The notes below the pieces were generated by a model that did not search any database, was not told where the DNA came from, and saw only the letters and a list, made by a program, of their open reading frames with translations. Positions 8,419-17,446 of a DNA stretch of 64,000 nt are shown one piece after another. Each line of letters opens with the position of its first letter. Positions within the stretch are counted from its first letter, which is position 1. Origin of the DNA: Marinibacterium sp050389775 (GTDB lineage: Bacteria > Pseudomonadota > Alphaproteobacteria > Rhodobacterales > Rhodobacteraceae); assembly GCF_050389775.1 (NCBI RefSeq), contig NZ_CP177144.1, forward strand, positions 1,054,001 to 1,118,000. Direction: 5' to 3'. A program made the position numbers and the translations under genes.

Positions 8419-10038
8419 ATGACCGATCTTCCCCTTCGTGCGGCCGATGTCCTGGCGCGCAGATTGCATGCGGCGGGCTGCCGGTTTGCCTTTGGCATGC
8501 CCGGGGGGGAGGTGCTGACGCTGATCGATGCGCTGGAACGGGCCGGCATCCGGTTCGTGCTGACCCGGCACGAGAATGCGGCGGGGTTCATGGCCGAGGG
8601 CGTGCATCACCGCGACGGGGCGCCGGCGATCCTGGTGGGTACGCTGGGGCCGGGCCTGCTGAACGGGATCAACGTGGTGGCCAATGCACAGCAGGACCGG
8701 GTGCCGCTGATCGTGCTGTCGGGCTGCGTCGACGAGGCCGAGGCGCTGAGCTACACCCACCAGGTGCTGGATCACCAGGCGGTGATGCGGCCGATCACCA
8801 AGGCCAGCTTTCGGCTGAATGCCGAAGCGGCCGGAGTGCTGGCCGACAAGGCCGTGGCCATCGCGATGGGTCCGCGGCAGGGGCCGGTGCATATCGACGT
8901 CCCGATTTCCGTGGCCGATGCCCCGGCCCGCCCGCTCCCCGCCCCCGGCCGGGGCCGTGTCGCCGCCCTGGCGCCGTTCGGGGCCGACCTGGCGCGGGCC
9001 AAGACCTGGCTGGCCGAGGCCGAACGGCCGCTGGCCGTGGTCGGGCTGGACGTGCTGCGCGACGGCTCGGGCCAGGTGCTGCGGGCCTTCCTGGAACACC
9101 TGCAGATCCCCTTCGTGACAAGCTACAAGGCCAAGGGCGTTCTGCGCGAGGATCACCCGCTCTGCCTGGGCGCGGCGGGGCTGTCGCCGCTGGCCGACGG
9201 GCATCTGCTGCCGCTGGTGGGCCAGGCCGACCTGGTGCTGGGGATCGGTTATGACCCGATCGAGATGCGCACGGGCTGGCGCCATGCCTGGGATGCCGGC
9301 CGGCAACGGGTGATCGACATTGTGGCCGAACCCAACAGGCACGACATGCATTATGCCACCCTCGAGATCGCCGGCGACACCGGGGCGACGCTCGAGGCCC
9401 TGGCCCAGGGCCTGCCGACCCGCCCGCGCTGGCCGGACGGCGCGCCGGACCGGACGCGCGCCGCCCTGGCCGCGGCCTTCCCGCAGGATGCGGAGTGGGG
9501 CCCGGGGGCGGTCATCGCCGAAACCCGCGCGGTGTTGCCCGAAACGGCCCTGGCCACGGCCGACAGCGGGGCCCACCGGATCCTGCTGTCGCAGATGTGG
9601 AACTGCACCGAGCCGCGTGGCCTGGTGCAATCCTCGGGCCTGTGCACGATGGGCTGCGCGGTGCCCCTGGCCATCGGCCAGGCCCTGGCCGCGCCCGATC
9701 GGGTGGTGGTCAGCTTTTCCGGCGATGCGGGCTTCCTGATGGTGGCCGGCGAGCTGGCCACGGCGGCAGAGCTCGGCGTAGCGCCGATCTTCGTGGTCTT
9801 CGTCGATGCCTCGCTGGCCCTGATCGAGCTGAAACAGCGCCAGCGGCAGATGGCCAACCGGGGTGTCGATTTCGGGCGCCACGATTACGCGGCCATGGGT
9901 CGGGCCTTTGGCGGGGCGGGGGTGACCGTGCGCTCGCGGCCCGAGTTGCGCGCCGCGCTTGAGGCGGCGATGGTTGCGCCGACCTTCACGGTGATTGCCG
10001 CCGAAATCGACCGTGGCGCCTATGACGGGCGGATCTGA
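8419..10038 (+). CDS. ThDP-dependent enzyme, acetolactate synthase large-subunit-like
   Basis: 539 residues from the ATG at 8419. N-terminal PYR domain with GMPGGEVL and the cofactor-activating glutamate E52 (RHENAAG); central domain at about 190-330; C-terminal PP domain with GDAGF at 435-439. The usual ThDP motif ends in NN about 27 residues after GD; here that place reads VDA (462-464), and the usual GDG is GDA, so metal or cofactor ligands differ from textbook acetolactate synthase. No regulatory small subunit (ilvH) follows. It could be a catabolic acetolactate synthase, a 2-oxoacid decarboxylase or another carboligase; the substrate is not readable. Confidence 0.82.
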   Translation: MTDLPLRAADVLARRLHAAGCRFAFGMPGGEVLTLIDALERAGIRFVLTRHENAAGFMAEGVHHRDGAPAILVGTLGPGLLNGINVVANAQQDRVPLIVLSGCVDEAEALSYTHQVLDHQAVMRPITKASFRLNAEAAGVLADKAVAIAMGPRQGPVHIDVPISVADAPARPLPAPGRGRVAALAPFGADLARAKTWLAEAERPLAVVGLDVLRDGSGQVLRAFLEHLQIPFVTSYKAKGVLREDHPLCLGAAGLSPLADGHLLPLVGQADLVLGIGYDPIEMRTGWRHAWDAGRQRVIDIVAEPNRHDMHYATLEIAGDTGATLEALAQGLPTRPRWPDGAPDRTRAALAAAFPQDAEWGPGAVIAETRAVLPETALATADSGAHRILLSQMWNCTEPRGLVQSSGLCTMGCAVPLAIGQALAAPDRVVVSFSGDAGFLMVAGELATAAELGVAPIFVVFVDASLALIELKQRQRQMANRGVDFGRHDYAAMGRAFGGAGVTVRSRPELRAALEAAMVAPTFTVIAAEIDRGAYDGRI

Positions 10039-10394
10039 CCGCGCCCTTGATCATTGAGGCGCAGGATGGCTGCGTCCGGCCGGATATTTGAGAAGAGAAA
10101 GAAGCAGCAGGGCGCACTTGCTGCTTCTTTCTCTTCTTAAGTATTCCCGGGGGAGTCCTCGTTTACGAGGACGGGGGCAGCGCCCCCTGTCGCGCCCGAG
10201 GGGCCGGGCGAAACGCCGGGACGGGGTGTGGCGGGGGTGGTCGCATGAAATCCGGGCGGTGAAATGTTTCAGGCGTTCACGCGCTGGTATGCCAAGGTCA
10301 CCAATGCGTCAAAACCCCTGTAACACATGCCCCGAGGCGAAAAGGGTTTGCTACCTCTGGAACGCGACATGTTTTCCCGATGTTAGGACCCGCC
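10039..10394. other. Intergenic region with dispersed repeat hairpin
   Basis: 356 bases. The first third holds the repeat palindrome listed separately; the rest is GC-rich (GGGGGCAGCGCCCCCT near 10171) and leads to the TPR gene. AGGA ahead of the ATG at 10395 is its likely ribosome site. No gene seen. Confidence 0.5.
10075..10144. repeat. Dispersed repeat, palindromic double copy forming a 19-bp hairpin
   Basis: TCCGGCCGGATATTTGAGA runs into AGAGAAAGAAGCAGCAG (10075-10110), followed by an inverted partial copy. Arms 10091-10109 and 10119-10137 are perfect complements over 19 bp with a 9-nt loop, and pairing continues imperfectly outward to about 10084/10144. The same core occurs at 49093-49123, 50631-50666 and 51664-51694. 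Placed just after the ThDP gene stop it can act as a terminator. Confidence 0.85.
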
Positions 10395-11771
10395 ATGCGA
10401 TACGACCTGTTCGGCCAGCCCACCAGCCTCGAAAGCCAGGCGGCCCTGGAGGAGTGGAACGCCGCCCAGCTGGCCTTCCTGGCCCATGGGGCCGCCACGC
10501 CGAAACACCTGGGCGCCGTGTTGGCGGCCGAGCCGGGCTTTGCCCTGGGCCAGGCCGTGCGGGGCCTGTTCATGATGCTGCTGGGCCGGCGCGAGATGCT
10601 GGGCGTTGCGGCCGAGGCCCAGGCGGCGGCCCTGGCGGGCTTGCGCCAGGGCCAGGTCACGCAACGTGAACGGCTCTTCGTCGAGGCGCTGACGCGCTGG
10701 ATCGCCGGGCGGCCTTCGGCCGCGGTCGAGGCGCTGGAACAGGTGCTGGCCGCCCATCCCGACGACGTGCTGGCCATGAAGCTGGGCCATGCCATCCGCT
10801 TCGTGCTGGGCGATGGCAACGGCATGCGGGCCTCGATCGAGCGGGTGCTGCCGGCCTATGCGCCCGATCACGCCGGGCGGGGCTACCTGCTGGGCTGTCA
10901 TGCCTTCGCCTTGGAAGAGACCGGGGCCTATGACCAGGCCGAGATCGCCGGGCGCCAGGCGCTGTGGATGGCCCCCGACGATGCCTGGGGGCTGCATGCG
11001 GTGGCCCATGTCCATGACATGACCTGCGATGCCAGGGCCGGGCTGGACTGGCTGGACGGCCGCGAGGCGGCCTGGGCCCATTGCAACAATTTCCGGTTCC
11101 ACGTCTGGTGGCACAAGGCCCTGATGCATCTGGACCTGGGCCAGGTCGACGCCGTCATGGCGCTTTACGACGCCGAGGTGCGCAAGGAACAGACCGACGA
11201 TTACCGCGACATCTCCAATGCCACTTCGCTGCTGGCCCGGTTGGAGCTGGAAGGCGTCGACGTGGGGCACCGCTGGGACGAGCTGGCCGAGCTGTGCGCC
11301 GCGCGGACCGAGGACGGCAGCCTGATCTTTGCCGACCTGCATTACCTGCTGGCCCTGACCGCCAGCGGCGATGCCGAGGGCACCGCCCGGCTGGTGGCCC
11401 GGATCGCCAGCGACGGCCAGCGCCAGGAGAACGAGGCACAGGAACGCATGGCCGACCCGGGCCTGGCCGCCGCCCGGGGCCTGCAGGCCTTTGGCGAGGG
11501 CGAGTACGGCCGGGCCTTTGCCGACCTGGCCGCGGCCCGGGCGACGATGCAGCGCGCCGGCGGCAGCCATGCGCAGCGCGATGTTTTCGAACGGATCACG
11601 ATCGACGCCGGGCTGCGGGCCGGCCGGTTCGATGCCGTGGAGGAATTGTTGAACGACCGTAGGCGGATGCGCGCCGGGCGGGACGACCAATTTGCCGCTA
11701 TCCGCCGGGATCTGATCCTTGCGGGACGTGGCGATGGCGCAGCCGCCTGGAACAGCGTACCGGCACAGTAA
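10395..11771 (+). CDS. TPR protein of the TTC38 family
   Basis: 458 residues from the second ATG (10395), chosen because AGGA lies at the right distance; an ATG five codons upstream is possible. Almost entirely helical with degenerate TPRs. It carries the TTC38 hallmark: GLHAVAHVHDM near 200-211 followed by CNNFRFHVWWHKALMHLDLG near 230-250. TTC38-like proteins are widespread in bacteria and animals, without an established biochemical role. It lies 32 bases upstream of opgC on the same strand, so it may belong to the glucan operon. Cytoplasmic; no signal peptide. Confidence 0.88.
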   Translation: MRYDLFGQPTSLESQAALEEWNAAQLAFLAHGAATPKHLGAVLAAEPGFALGQAVRGLFMMLLGRREMLGVAAEAQAAALAGLRQGQVTQRERLFVEALTRWIAGRPSAAVEALEQVLAAHPDDVLAMKLGHAIRFVLGDGNGMRASIERVLPAYAPDHAGRGYLLGCHAFALEETGAYDQAEIAGRQALWMAPDDAWGLHAVAHVHDMTCDARAGLDWLDGREAAWAHCNNFRFHVWWHKALMHLDLGQVDAVMALYDAEVRKEQTDDYRDISNATSLLARLELEGVDVGHRWDELAELCAARTEDGSLIFADLHYLLALTASGDAEGTARLVARIASDGQRQENEAQERMADPGLAAARGLQAFGEGEYGRAFADLAAARATMQRAGGSHAQRDVFERITIDAGLRAGRFDAVEELLNDRRRMRAGRDDQFAAIRRDLILAGRGDGAAAWNSVPAQ

Positions 11772-11803
11772 CAGACGACCACGACCACCATAGAGGGAGG
11801 CGA

Positions 11804-13027
11804 ATGACAAGCCTGTCGCCCGAAGCGGCCTGCGCCGCCAGCCGGCCTGCCGCGACCATTGCGGCGGCACCCGTGTCCACGACCCGCGACCTGCGGCTCG
11901 ACGTGGCGCGCGGGATCGCCATGTTCATCATCCTGATCGCCCATATCCCCAACAACCCCTGGACCTCCTGGATCCCGGCGCGGTTCGGGTTCTCAGACGC
12001 GACGGAGATCTTCGTCTTCTGCTCGGGCATGGCGTCGGCCATCGCCTTCGGCGGCAGCTTCGAGCGCAAGGGCTGGGCCATCGGCACCGCCCGCGTGGCC
12101 TTTCGCTGCTGGCAGGTCTACTGGGCCCATGTCTGCCTGTTCTTCTTCGTGGCCATGACCATGGCCGCGATCGACACCTATGCCGGGGTCGACAAGAGCT
12201 ATGTCAACGCGCTGAACCTGGGCCGGTTCTTCAGCGATCCGATGCCCCAGATCGTCGGGCTGTTCACCCTGACCTACGTGCCCAACTATTTCGACATCCT
12301 GCCGATGTACCTGGTCATCCTGGCCCTGATGCCCCTGGTCATGGCCCTGGCCCGGGTCAGCCCGGGCGCGGCCATGGCGGGCTGCGCCATCCTGTGGGCC
12401 GTGGCCAACCTGGGCCTGCTGCCGCTGTCGGCCGAACCCTGGTCGGACCGGCAATGGTTCTTCAATCCCTTCGGCTGGCAGTTGCTGTTCTTTACCGGAT
12501 TCGCCTTCATGCGCGGATGGTTGCCACCGCCGCCCCGACAGGCCTGGATCGCCTGGGCGGCGGCGGCTTTCCTGGTGCTGGGCGCGCCCTTCGGGTCGTG
12601 GAAGGTGTTCACCTGGATCAACGATGCCTGGCCCCAGCTTGGCGCCGCCATCCGGCCCAGCTGGCCGGTCACGTCCGAGCTGAGATTCAAGACTGAATTC
12701 GGGCTGTTACGCTATATCCACTTCCTCTCGATCGCCTACCTGGCCTGGTATTGGGCCGGGGTCGGGGGCACCCGTCTTTCGGCGCTCTATGACCGCCGGA
12801 TCGGCCATATCCTGCTCACGATCATCACCCGCGTCGGTCAGCAGAGTCTTGCCGTCTTCGTCTTCTCGATGGCCCTGGCCCGGCTCATCGGATTCGCCTT
12901 TGACCAGCTTGGCCGGTCAGGTTTTGTCGTGACGGCCGGGAACCTTATGGGTGCGGCGCTGCTTGTCCTCACAGCCTACACGGCGTCCTGGTTCAAATCC
13001 CAGCCCTGGCGGAGCAAGCGTACATGA
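11804..13027 (+). CDS. opgC: OpgC, periplasmic glucan succinyl/acyl-modifying membrane protein
   Basis: 407 residues with about ten membrane helices. After a variable N-terminus (1-28) it has the OpgC/acyltransferase-3-like opening RDLRLDVARGIAMFIILIAH and NNPWTSWIPARFGFSDATEIFVFCSGM (29-70). In Rhodobacter sphaeroides OpgC adds succinyl groups to osmoregulated periplasmic glucans. GAGGGAGG just before the ATG is a strong ribosome site. Its stop overlaps the opgG start by four bases, which couples their translation. Modification chemistry here is inferred from the family. Confidence 0.92.
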   Translation: MTSLSPEAACAASRPAATIAAAPVSTTRDLRLDVARGIAMFIILIAHIPNNPWTSWIPARFGFSDATEIFVFCSGMASAIAFGGSFERKGWAIGTARVAFRCWQVYWAHVCLFFFVAMTMAAIDTYAGVDKSYVNALNLGRFFSDPMPQIVGLFTLTYVPNYFDILPMYLVILALMPLVMALARVSPGAAMAGCAILWAVANLGLLPLSAEPWSDRQWFFNPFGWQLLFFTGFAFMRGWLPPPPRQAWIAWAAAAFLVLGAPFGSWKVFTWINDAWPQLGAAIRPSWPVTSELRFKTEFGLLRYIHFLSIAYLAWYWAGVGGTRLSALYDRRIGHILLTIITRVGQQSLAVFVFSMALARLIGFAFDQLGRSGFVVTAGNLMGAALLVLTAYTASWFKSQPWRSKRT

Positions 13028-14529
13028 CATTGACCCGACGACGATTTTGCATGGCTTCCATGATCGCCGTCCTGTCTTCGGGCATGGCCCGGGCATCGGG
13101 GCCCGGCATGCCCTTCGACCACAGCCAAGTGATCGAGCGCGCCCGCGCGCTGGCCGGGCGGCGATACGAGGCGCGGCCGACGGTTCCACAGGACTGGCTG
13201 GACATCGGCTATGAAGACTATCGCACGATCTGGCCGCGCCACGACCGGGCGCTGTGGTATGGCAGCGACCGGTCCTACGAGGTCGACCTGCTGCACCCGG
13301 GGCTGTATTTCAAACGGCCCATCGCGGTGAACACCGTCGAAAACGGCATGGCAACGCCGGTGGGCTTTGACATCTCGCGGTTCGACCGGACCGACCAGGC
13401 GCCCGAGCTGACCGTCGACGAGACGCTGGGCTATTCCGGCCTGCGCCTGCGCACCGAGCTGGACGGCACGGGCAACAAGAGCGAATTCTGCGTCTTCCAG
13501 GGCGCCAGCTATTTCCGGGCGATCGGCGCTGGCGAGACCTACGGGCTGTCGGCCCGGGGCCTGGCGCTGAACACGGCCGACGAGACCGGCGAGGAATTTC
13601 CCGAGTTCATCGAGTTCTGGCTGGAAAGCCCGGCGCCCGACCAGCGCGAGATCGTCGTGCATGCGCTGATGGACAGCCCGTCGGTGGCCGGGGCCTACCG
13701 GTTCGAGATCACGCCCGGCCCGGCCTGCGTGATGGAGGTCGAGGCGACGTTGTTCCCGCGCAAGGACCTGGCCCATGTCGGGCTGGGGCCGCTGACCTCT
13801 ATGTTCCTGTTCGACGCCAAGGACCGCACGCGGTTCCACGATTTCCGCCCGGCGGTGCATGACAGCGACGGGCTGCTGATCCGCAACGGCAGCGGCGAGG
13901 TCATCTGGCGGCCGCTCAACAACCCGCGCGAGCTGCAGATCTCGTCGTTCCTGGACAATGGCGTGCAGGGCTTTGGCCTGTTGCAGCGCCCGCGCGACTT
14001 TTCGGATTTCAACGATCTCGAAGCGCTCTACCACAAGCGCCCGGGCCTTTGGGTGGAACCCAAGGGCGATTGGGGCCGCGGGGCGGTGACGCTGGTCGAG
14101 ATCCCCGCGGATCGCGAGATCTACGACAATATCGTGGCCTACTGGCGCCCGGCCGAGCCCTTTGCGGCGGGGTCGGAAACGCGGCTGGCCTACCGGCTGA
14201 CCTGGGGCCAGGACGAGCCCCTGCCGGGCGGGCCTGCGCGGGTGATCGGCACCGCGATGGGCAATGGATGGCACTCGGGACAGCTGGTGACCATCGACTT
14301 CGAAGACGCGCCGATCTTCGACGACGGATTGGACGGAATCGACATCCATGTCGCTTCCTTGCATGCGGAAACGACGCCGGGGGTGATACAGCGCAACCCC
14401 GAGACCGGCGGACCCAGAATCGCCTTCGGCTTCGAGCCCGGAGACAGATCGATGGTGGAGCTGCGCGCGCAGCTTCGCAAGGACGGAGCGGCGGCCAGCG
14501 AAGTCTGGCTCTACCGCTGGACAGCTTGA
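13024..14529 (+). CDS. opgG: OpgG, periplasmic glucan biosynthesis protein
   Basis: 501 residues of the OpgG/OpgD (MdoG) family, which act in the periplasm on the newly exported beta-1,2-glucan backbone. The N-terminus MTLTRRRFCMASMIAVL has a twin-arginine core (RRRF), suggesting Tat export as for OpgD-type proteins. The mature part shows the family's beta-rich pattern: LHPGLYFKRPIAVNTVENG, YFRAIGAGETYGLSARGLA, FPEFIEFWLE and the C-terminal Ig-like domain (SEVWLYRWTA end). Member of opgC-opgG-opgH; nine bases separate it from opgH. Either OpgG or OpgD naming could apply. Confidence 0.93.
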   Translation: MTLTRRRFCMASMIAVLSSGMARASGPGMPFDHSQVIERARALAGRRYEARPTVPQDWLDIGYEDYRTIWPRHDRALWYGSDRSYEVDLLHPGLYFKRPIAVNTVENGMATPVGFDISRFDRTDQAPELTVDETLGYSGLRLRTELDGTGNKSEFCVFQGASYFRAIGAGETYGLSARGLALNTADETGEEFPEFIEFWLESPAPDQREIVVHALMDSPSVAGAYRFEITPGPACVMEVEATLFPRKDLAHVGLGPLTSMFLFDAKDRTRFHDFRPAVHDSDGLLIRNGSGEVIWRPLNNPRELQISSFLDNGVQGFGLLQRPRDFSDFNDLEALYHKRPGLWVEPKGDWGRGAVTLVEIPADREIYDNIVAYWRPAEPFAAGSETRLAYRLTWGQDEPLPGGPARVIGTAMGNGWHSGQLVTIDFEDAPIFDDGLDGIDIHVASLHAETTPGVIQRNPETGGPRIAFGFEPGDRSMVELRAQLRKDGAAASEVWLYRWTA

Positions 14530-14538
14530 GGCCTACCC

Positions 14539-16410
14539 ATGTTCAAAGACTTGAATGTCATGCCGCCGGAATCGCCCCTGGCAATGCCGGTACAGAACTT
14601 CGCCGCACGGTTCCGGGACGAAAAGGCCCCGGGGCTGGAACGGCCCCGCAATGTCGCGCTGTGGCGCGCCCTGGCTTTCAGCCCGGCGACGCTGGGCACC
14701 CTGGCCCTGGCCTGGGTCATGCACGGCTGGTTCTCGACCGACGGGATCACCTGGTTGGAGGTCGTGCTGCTGGCGCTGATCGGCTTCAACTTCTTCTGGA
14801 TCTGCCAGACGGTCTGCACCGTGGCGCTCGGCCTGGTGTCGCTGTCGCGCAAGGCCCCGCAGGATGTGACGGGCGGGGCGCCGGCGCCGATGAACGTGGC
14901 CCTGCTGATGCCGGTCTACAACGAGGTGCCCTGGTACGTGCTGGGCAACGCCAAGTCGATGCTGGAAGAGCTGCGCGACAAGAGCGGTGATCACCATTAC
15001 GCGGCCTTCATCCTGTCGGACACCCGCGACGAGGACATCGCCCGCCAGGAACAGGCCGCCGTTGCGGCGATCCGGGACACGCTGTCGCCGGGGCTGGAGC
15101 TGTACTACCGTCGGCGCGAGGAAAACACCGACCGCAAGGTGGGCAACATTGCCGATTGGGTCGTGCGCTGGGGCGGTGACTGGGATGCCATGCTGGTGCT
15201 GGATGCCGACAGCCTGATGACCGGCGACGCCATCGCCCGGCTGACCGATGCCCTGGCCCGCGATCCTTCGGCCGGCCTGATCCAGAGCTATCCGCAGCTG
15301 ATCGGCGCGCAATCGGTCTTTGCCCGGATGCAGCAATTCGCCAATTGCGTCTACGGCGTGGCCATTGCCGAGGGCATGGGCCGCTGGTGCGGCGCCGAGG
15401 GCAACTACTGGGGTCACAACGCCATCATCCGCACCCGGGCCTTTGCCGCTTCGGCCGGCCTGCCGCGGGTCAAGAGCCTGCGCGGCGGCGGCCTGATCAT
15501 GAGCCACGATTTCGTCGAGGCGGGGCTGCTGCGCCGGGCCGGCTGGGCCGTGCGCTTCCTGCCGCGCATCCGGGGCAGCTATGAGGAAACCCCGCAAACG
15601 CTGATCGACCATGTCCTGCGCGACCGGCGCTGGTGCCAGGGCAACCTGCAGCACCTGCACCTGCTGGGCGCCCGGGGCCTGTCGGCCATGTCGCGGTTCC
15701 ACCTCTTCCACGGGGCCATGGGGTACCTGATGTCGCCCATCTGGTTTGCCCTGCTGGTCATGTGGGCCGTCATCGGCATGGGCGAGGATCGCTCGGTGCT
15801 GACCTATTTCTCGCCGTCCAACCCGCTGTTCCCGACCTGGCCCACGGCTGACGACAGCCACCACGTTCTGGTCATCGTCCTGGTCTACGGCATGCTGCTG
15901 CTGCCCAAGCTGCTGGGCATCGCCGCCCTGCGCCTGACGGGTGACCGGTTCAGCGCCTATGGCGGGGTCGGGCGGTTCGGCCTGTCCTTCGTGACCGAGG
16001 TCACCCTGTCGGTCATCTATGCCCCGGTCCTGATGGTCCAGCAGATGATCGCGGTCTTCCGCACGGCCTTCGGCCTGCAGAAGGGCTGGTCGCCCCAGAC
16101 CCGTGACGGCGGCGCCTACGGGCTGCGCACCCTGCTGCAGTTCCACTGGCTGGAAACGGTCAGCGGCGGGCTGCTGATGCTGGGCATCGTAACGGGCTTC
16201 GTTTCGGTCTGGCTGCTGCCCATCGGCCTCAGCCTGGCCCTGGCCGTGCCGCTCTCGGCGCTCAGCGGGTTCAGCTTTGGCCGGCCCGGGGCGCTGATGG
16301 GCACGCGCGACGAATATGTCGAGCCGGCCATCACCCAGGCTGCGCGCCATTACCGCGCCGAGCTCAAGTCCTTCCTGGACGGCCGGCCGATCGCCACGCC
16401 GGCGGAATGA
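14539..16410 (+). CDS. opgH: OpgH, membrane beta-glucan glucosyltransferase
   Basis: 623 residues, clearly shorter than the E. coli enzyme (about 850) because the long cytoplasmic N-terminus is missing, as in other alphaproteobacteria. It polymerises glucose from UDP-glucose and moves the chain across the inner membrane. Seen: two helices at about 45-62 and 72-100, GT2 core with VYNEVP (126-131), metal-binding D222-A-D224, catalytic base in HD323-324, and the RxxRW motif R361-R364-W365, then about five C-terminal helices. The operon ends with the hairpin at 16437-16469. Confidence 0.95.
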   Translation: MFKDLNVMPPESPLAMPVQNFAARFRDEKAPGLERPRNVALWRALAFSPATLGTLALAWVMHGWFSTDGITWLEVVLLALIGFNFFWICQTVCTVALGLVSLSRKAPQDVTGGAPAPMNVALLMPVYNEVPWYVLGNAKSMLEELRDKSGDHHYAAFILSDTRDEDIARQEQAAVAAIRDTLSPGLELYYRRREENTDRKVGNIADWVVRWGGDWDAMLVLDADSLMTGDAIARLTDALARDPSAGLIQSYPQLIGAQSVFARMQQFANCVYGVAIAEGMGRWCGAEGNYWGHNAIIRTRAFAASAGLPRVKSLRGGGLIMSHDFVEAGLLRRAGWAVRFLPRIRGSYEETPQTLIDHVLRDRRWCQGNLQHLHLLGARGLSAMSRFHLFHGAMGYLMSPIWFALLVMWAVIGMGEDRSVLTYFSPSNPLFPTWPTADDSHHVLVIVLVYGMLLLPKLLGIAALRLTGDRFSAYGGVGRFGLSFVTEVTLSVIYAPVLMVQQMIAVFRTAFGLQKGWSPQTRDGGAYGLRTLLQFHWLETVSGGLLMLGIVTGFVSVWLLPIGLSLALAVPLSALSGFSFGRPGALMGTRDEYVEPAITQAARHYRAELKSFLDGRPIATPAE

Positions 16411-16436
16411 CCTGCCGGTGAGGACCCGATGACGAC

Positions 16437-16469
16437 AACGGCCCGCCTTCATGCCGAAGGCGGGCCGTT
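16437..16469 (+). terminator. Strong hairpin terminator after opgH
   Basis: AACGGCCCGCCTTC (16437-16450) and GAAGGCGGGCCGTT (16456-16469) form a perfect 14-bp stem with a 5-nt loop. It ends in TT followed by ctctatat, so the U-tract is weak but the stem is very stable. It lies 27 bases after the opgH stop. The AT-rich stretch that follows (three CTATATA words at about 16472, 16553 and 16593) separates the operon from the convergent esterase gene. Confidence 0.8.
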
Positions 16470-16615
16470 CTCTATATACACGTCTGCATGGGCTGACCTG
16501 CCGGCGGCTTTTGATACCGGCCACCAGCTGGCCGACGGCTCACGATACCGGGCCCTATATAAAGACCGGCCGTCGGCCCGGCATGGGCCTCACTATATAC
16601 AAGATGACCGTTCGC

Positions 16616-17446
16616 TCAGCCGGTCACGTCCTCGAACCAGTCGACCATCATCTCGGCCCAGCCGCCCGGCACGGTATGGCCCCCGGGAAACAGCGCGAAT
16701 TCCAGCGCGCTGCCCGGGGCGCAATCGGTCCAGCGCCGGCGCATGAACGTCCCGGTGGTGGCAAAGCCCGTCGGTTTCTCGTCGGCACAGGCATTGGCCT
16801 GGCGCCACAGTTCCATCCCGGCAAAGATGTCGCCCTGCTGCCAGGCCCCGCCACCCAGGTACCGGCCTTCCAGCGGCACGGTCGTGTCCTGCCAGCCATG
16901 GGTGTGGAATAGGCGCACCGGCCCGGCGCAGCTGTCGGGCTGAGGTCGCCAGAACCCCCCGGCCACCGGGGCATAGGCCGTGAAGGCCTCGGGCGTGGCA
17001 CAGGCCAGGTAGCTGACCATGAACCCCCCGGCCGAAAAGCCCGACAGGATGGCCATGTCGGCATCGAGCCCGAACCGATCGGCGGCATCCCGCGCCACGC
17101 CGGTCAGGAAAGCCGTGTCGTCGCGCCCGCCCCGGCCGGGCAGAAAGCTCCAGCTTTGCGGGCCGGTGCCGCCCCGGGCCAGCCCCTCGGGCGCGATCAC
17201 TGCATAGCCCCGGGCGATCAGCGGGTCGACCAGCCGGGCATTGCCCATCGTCGCCGACCCGCGCCCGCCATGGCCATGCAGGAAGATCACCATCGGCGCA
17301 CCCTCCGGCGTGTCCGGCAGGCGGATATGATAGTCGCCCAACTCGGTCGGGCAGGTGCCCTCGGCCCCGGCGCATTCGGCGGCCACGGGCCCGGCCAGCC
17401 CCAGGCTGGCCCCCGCGACGGCCAGCAGGCTCTTCCATCCCATCAT
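16616..17446 (-). CDS. Secreted PHB-depolymerase/feruloyl-esterase-like alpha/beta hydrolase
   Basis: 276 residues. Signal peptide 1-23 (hydrophobic LLAVAGASLGLAGP, cleavage near VAAECA). Oxyanion loop HGHGG (57-61), nucleophile elbow GFSAGG with S138, and GGHTVPGG near the end giving the catalytic His; several cysteines could pair in the periplasm. This is the LpqC/polyhydroxybutyrate depolymerase family, which acts on polyesters or acetyl/feruloyl esters outside the cytoplasm. Its start overlaps the stop of the rhodanese gene by four bases, so the two are coupled. Natural substrate unknown. Confidence 0.87.
   Translation of the reverse strand: MMGWKSLLAVAGASLGLAGPVAAECAGAEGTCPTELGDYHIRLPDTPEGAPMVIFLHGHGGRGSATMGNARLVDPLIARGYAVIAPEGLARGGTGPQSWSFLPGRGGRDDTAFLTGVARDAADRFGLDADMAILSGFSAGGFMVSYLACATPEAFTAYAPVAGGFWRPQPDSCAGPVRLFHTHGWQDTTVPLEGRYLGGGAWQQGDIFAGMELWRQANACADEKPTGFATTGTFMRRRWTDCAPGSALEFALFPGGHTVPGGWAEMMVDWFEDVTG

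Noticed and set aside
12976..14364. Minus-strand frame of about 460 codons opposite opgG
   Set aside because: No domain, biased composition, and opgG is clearly real.
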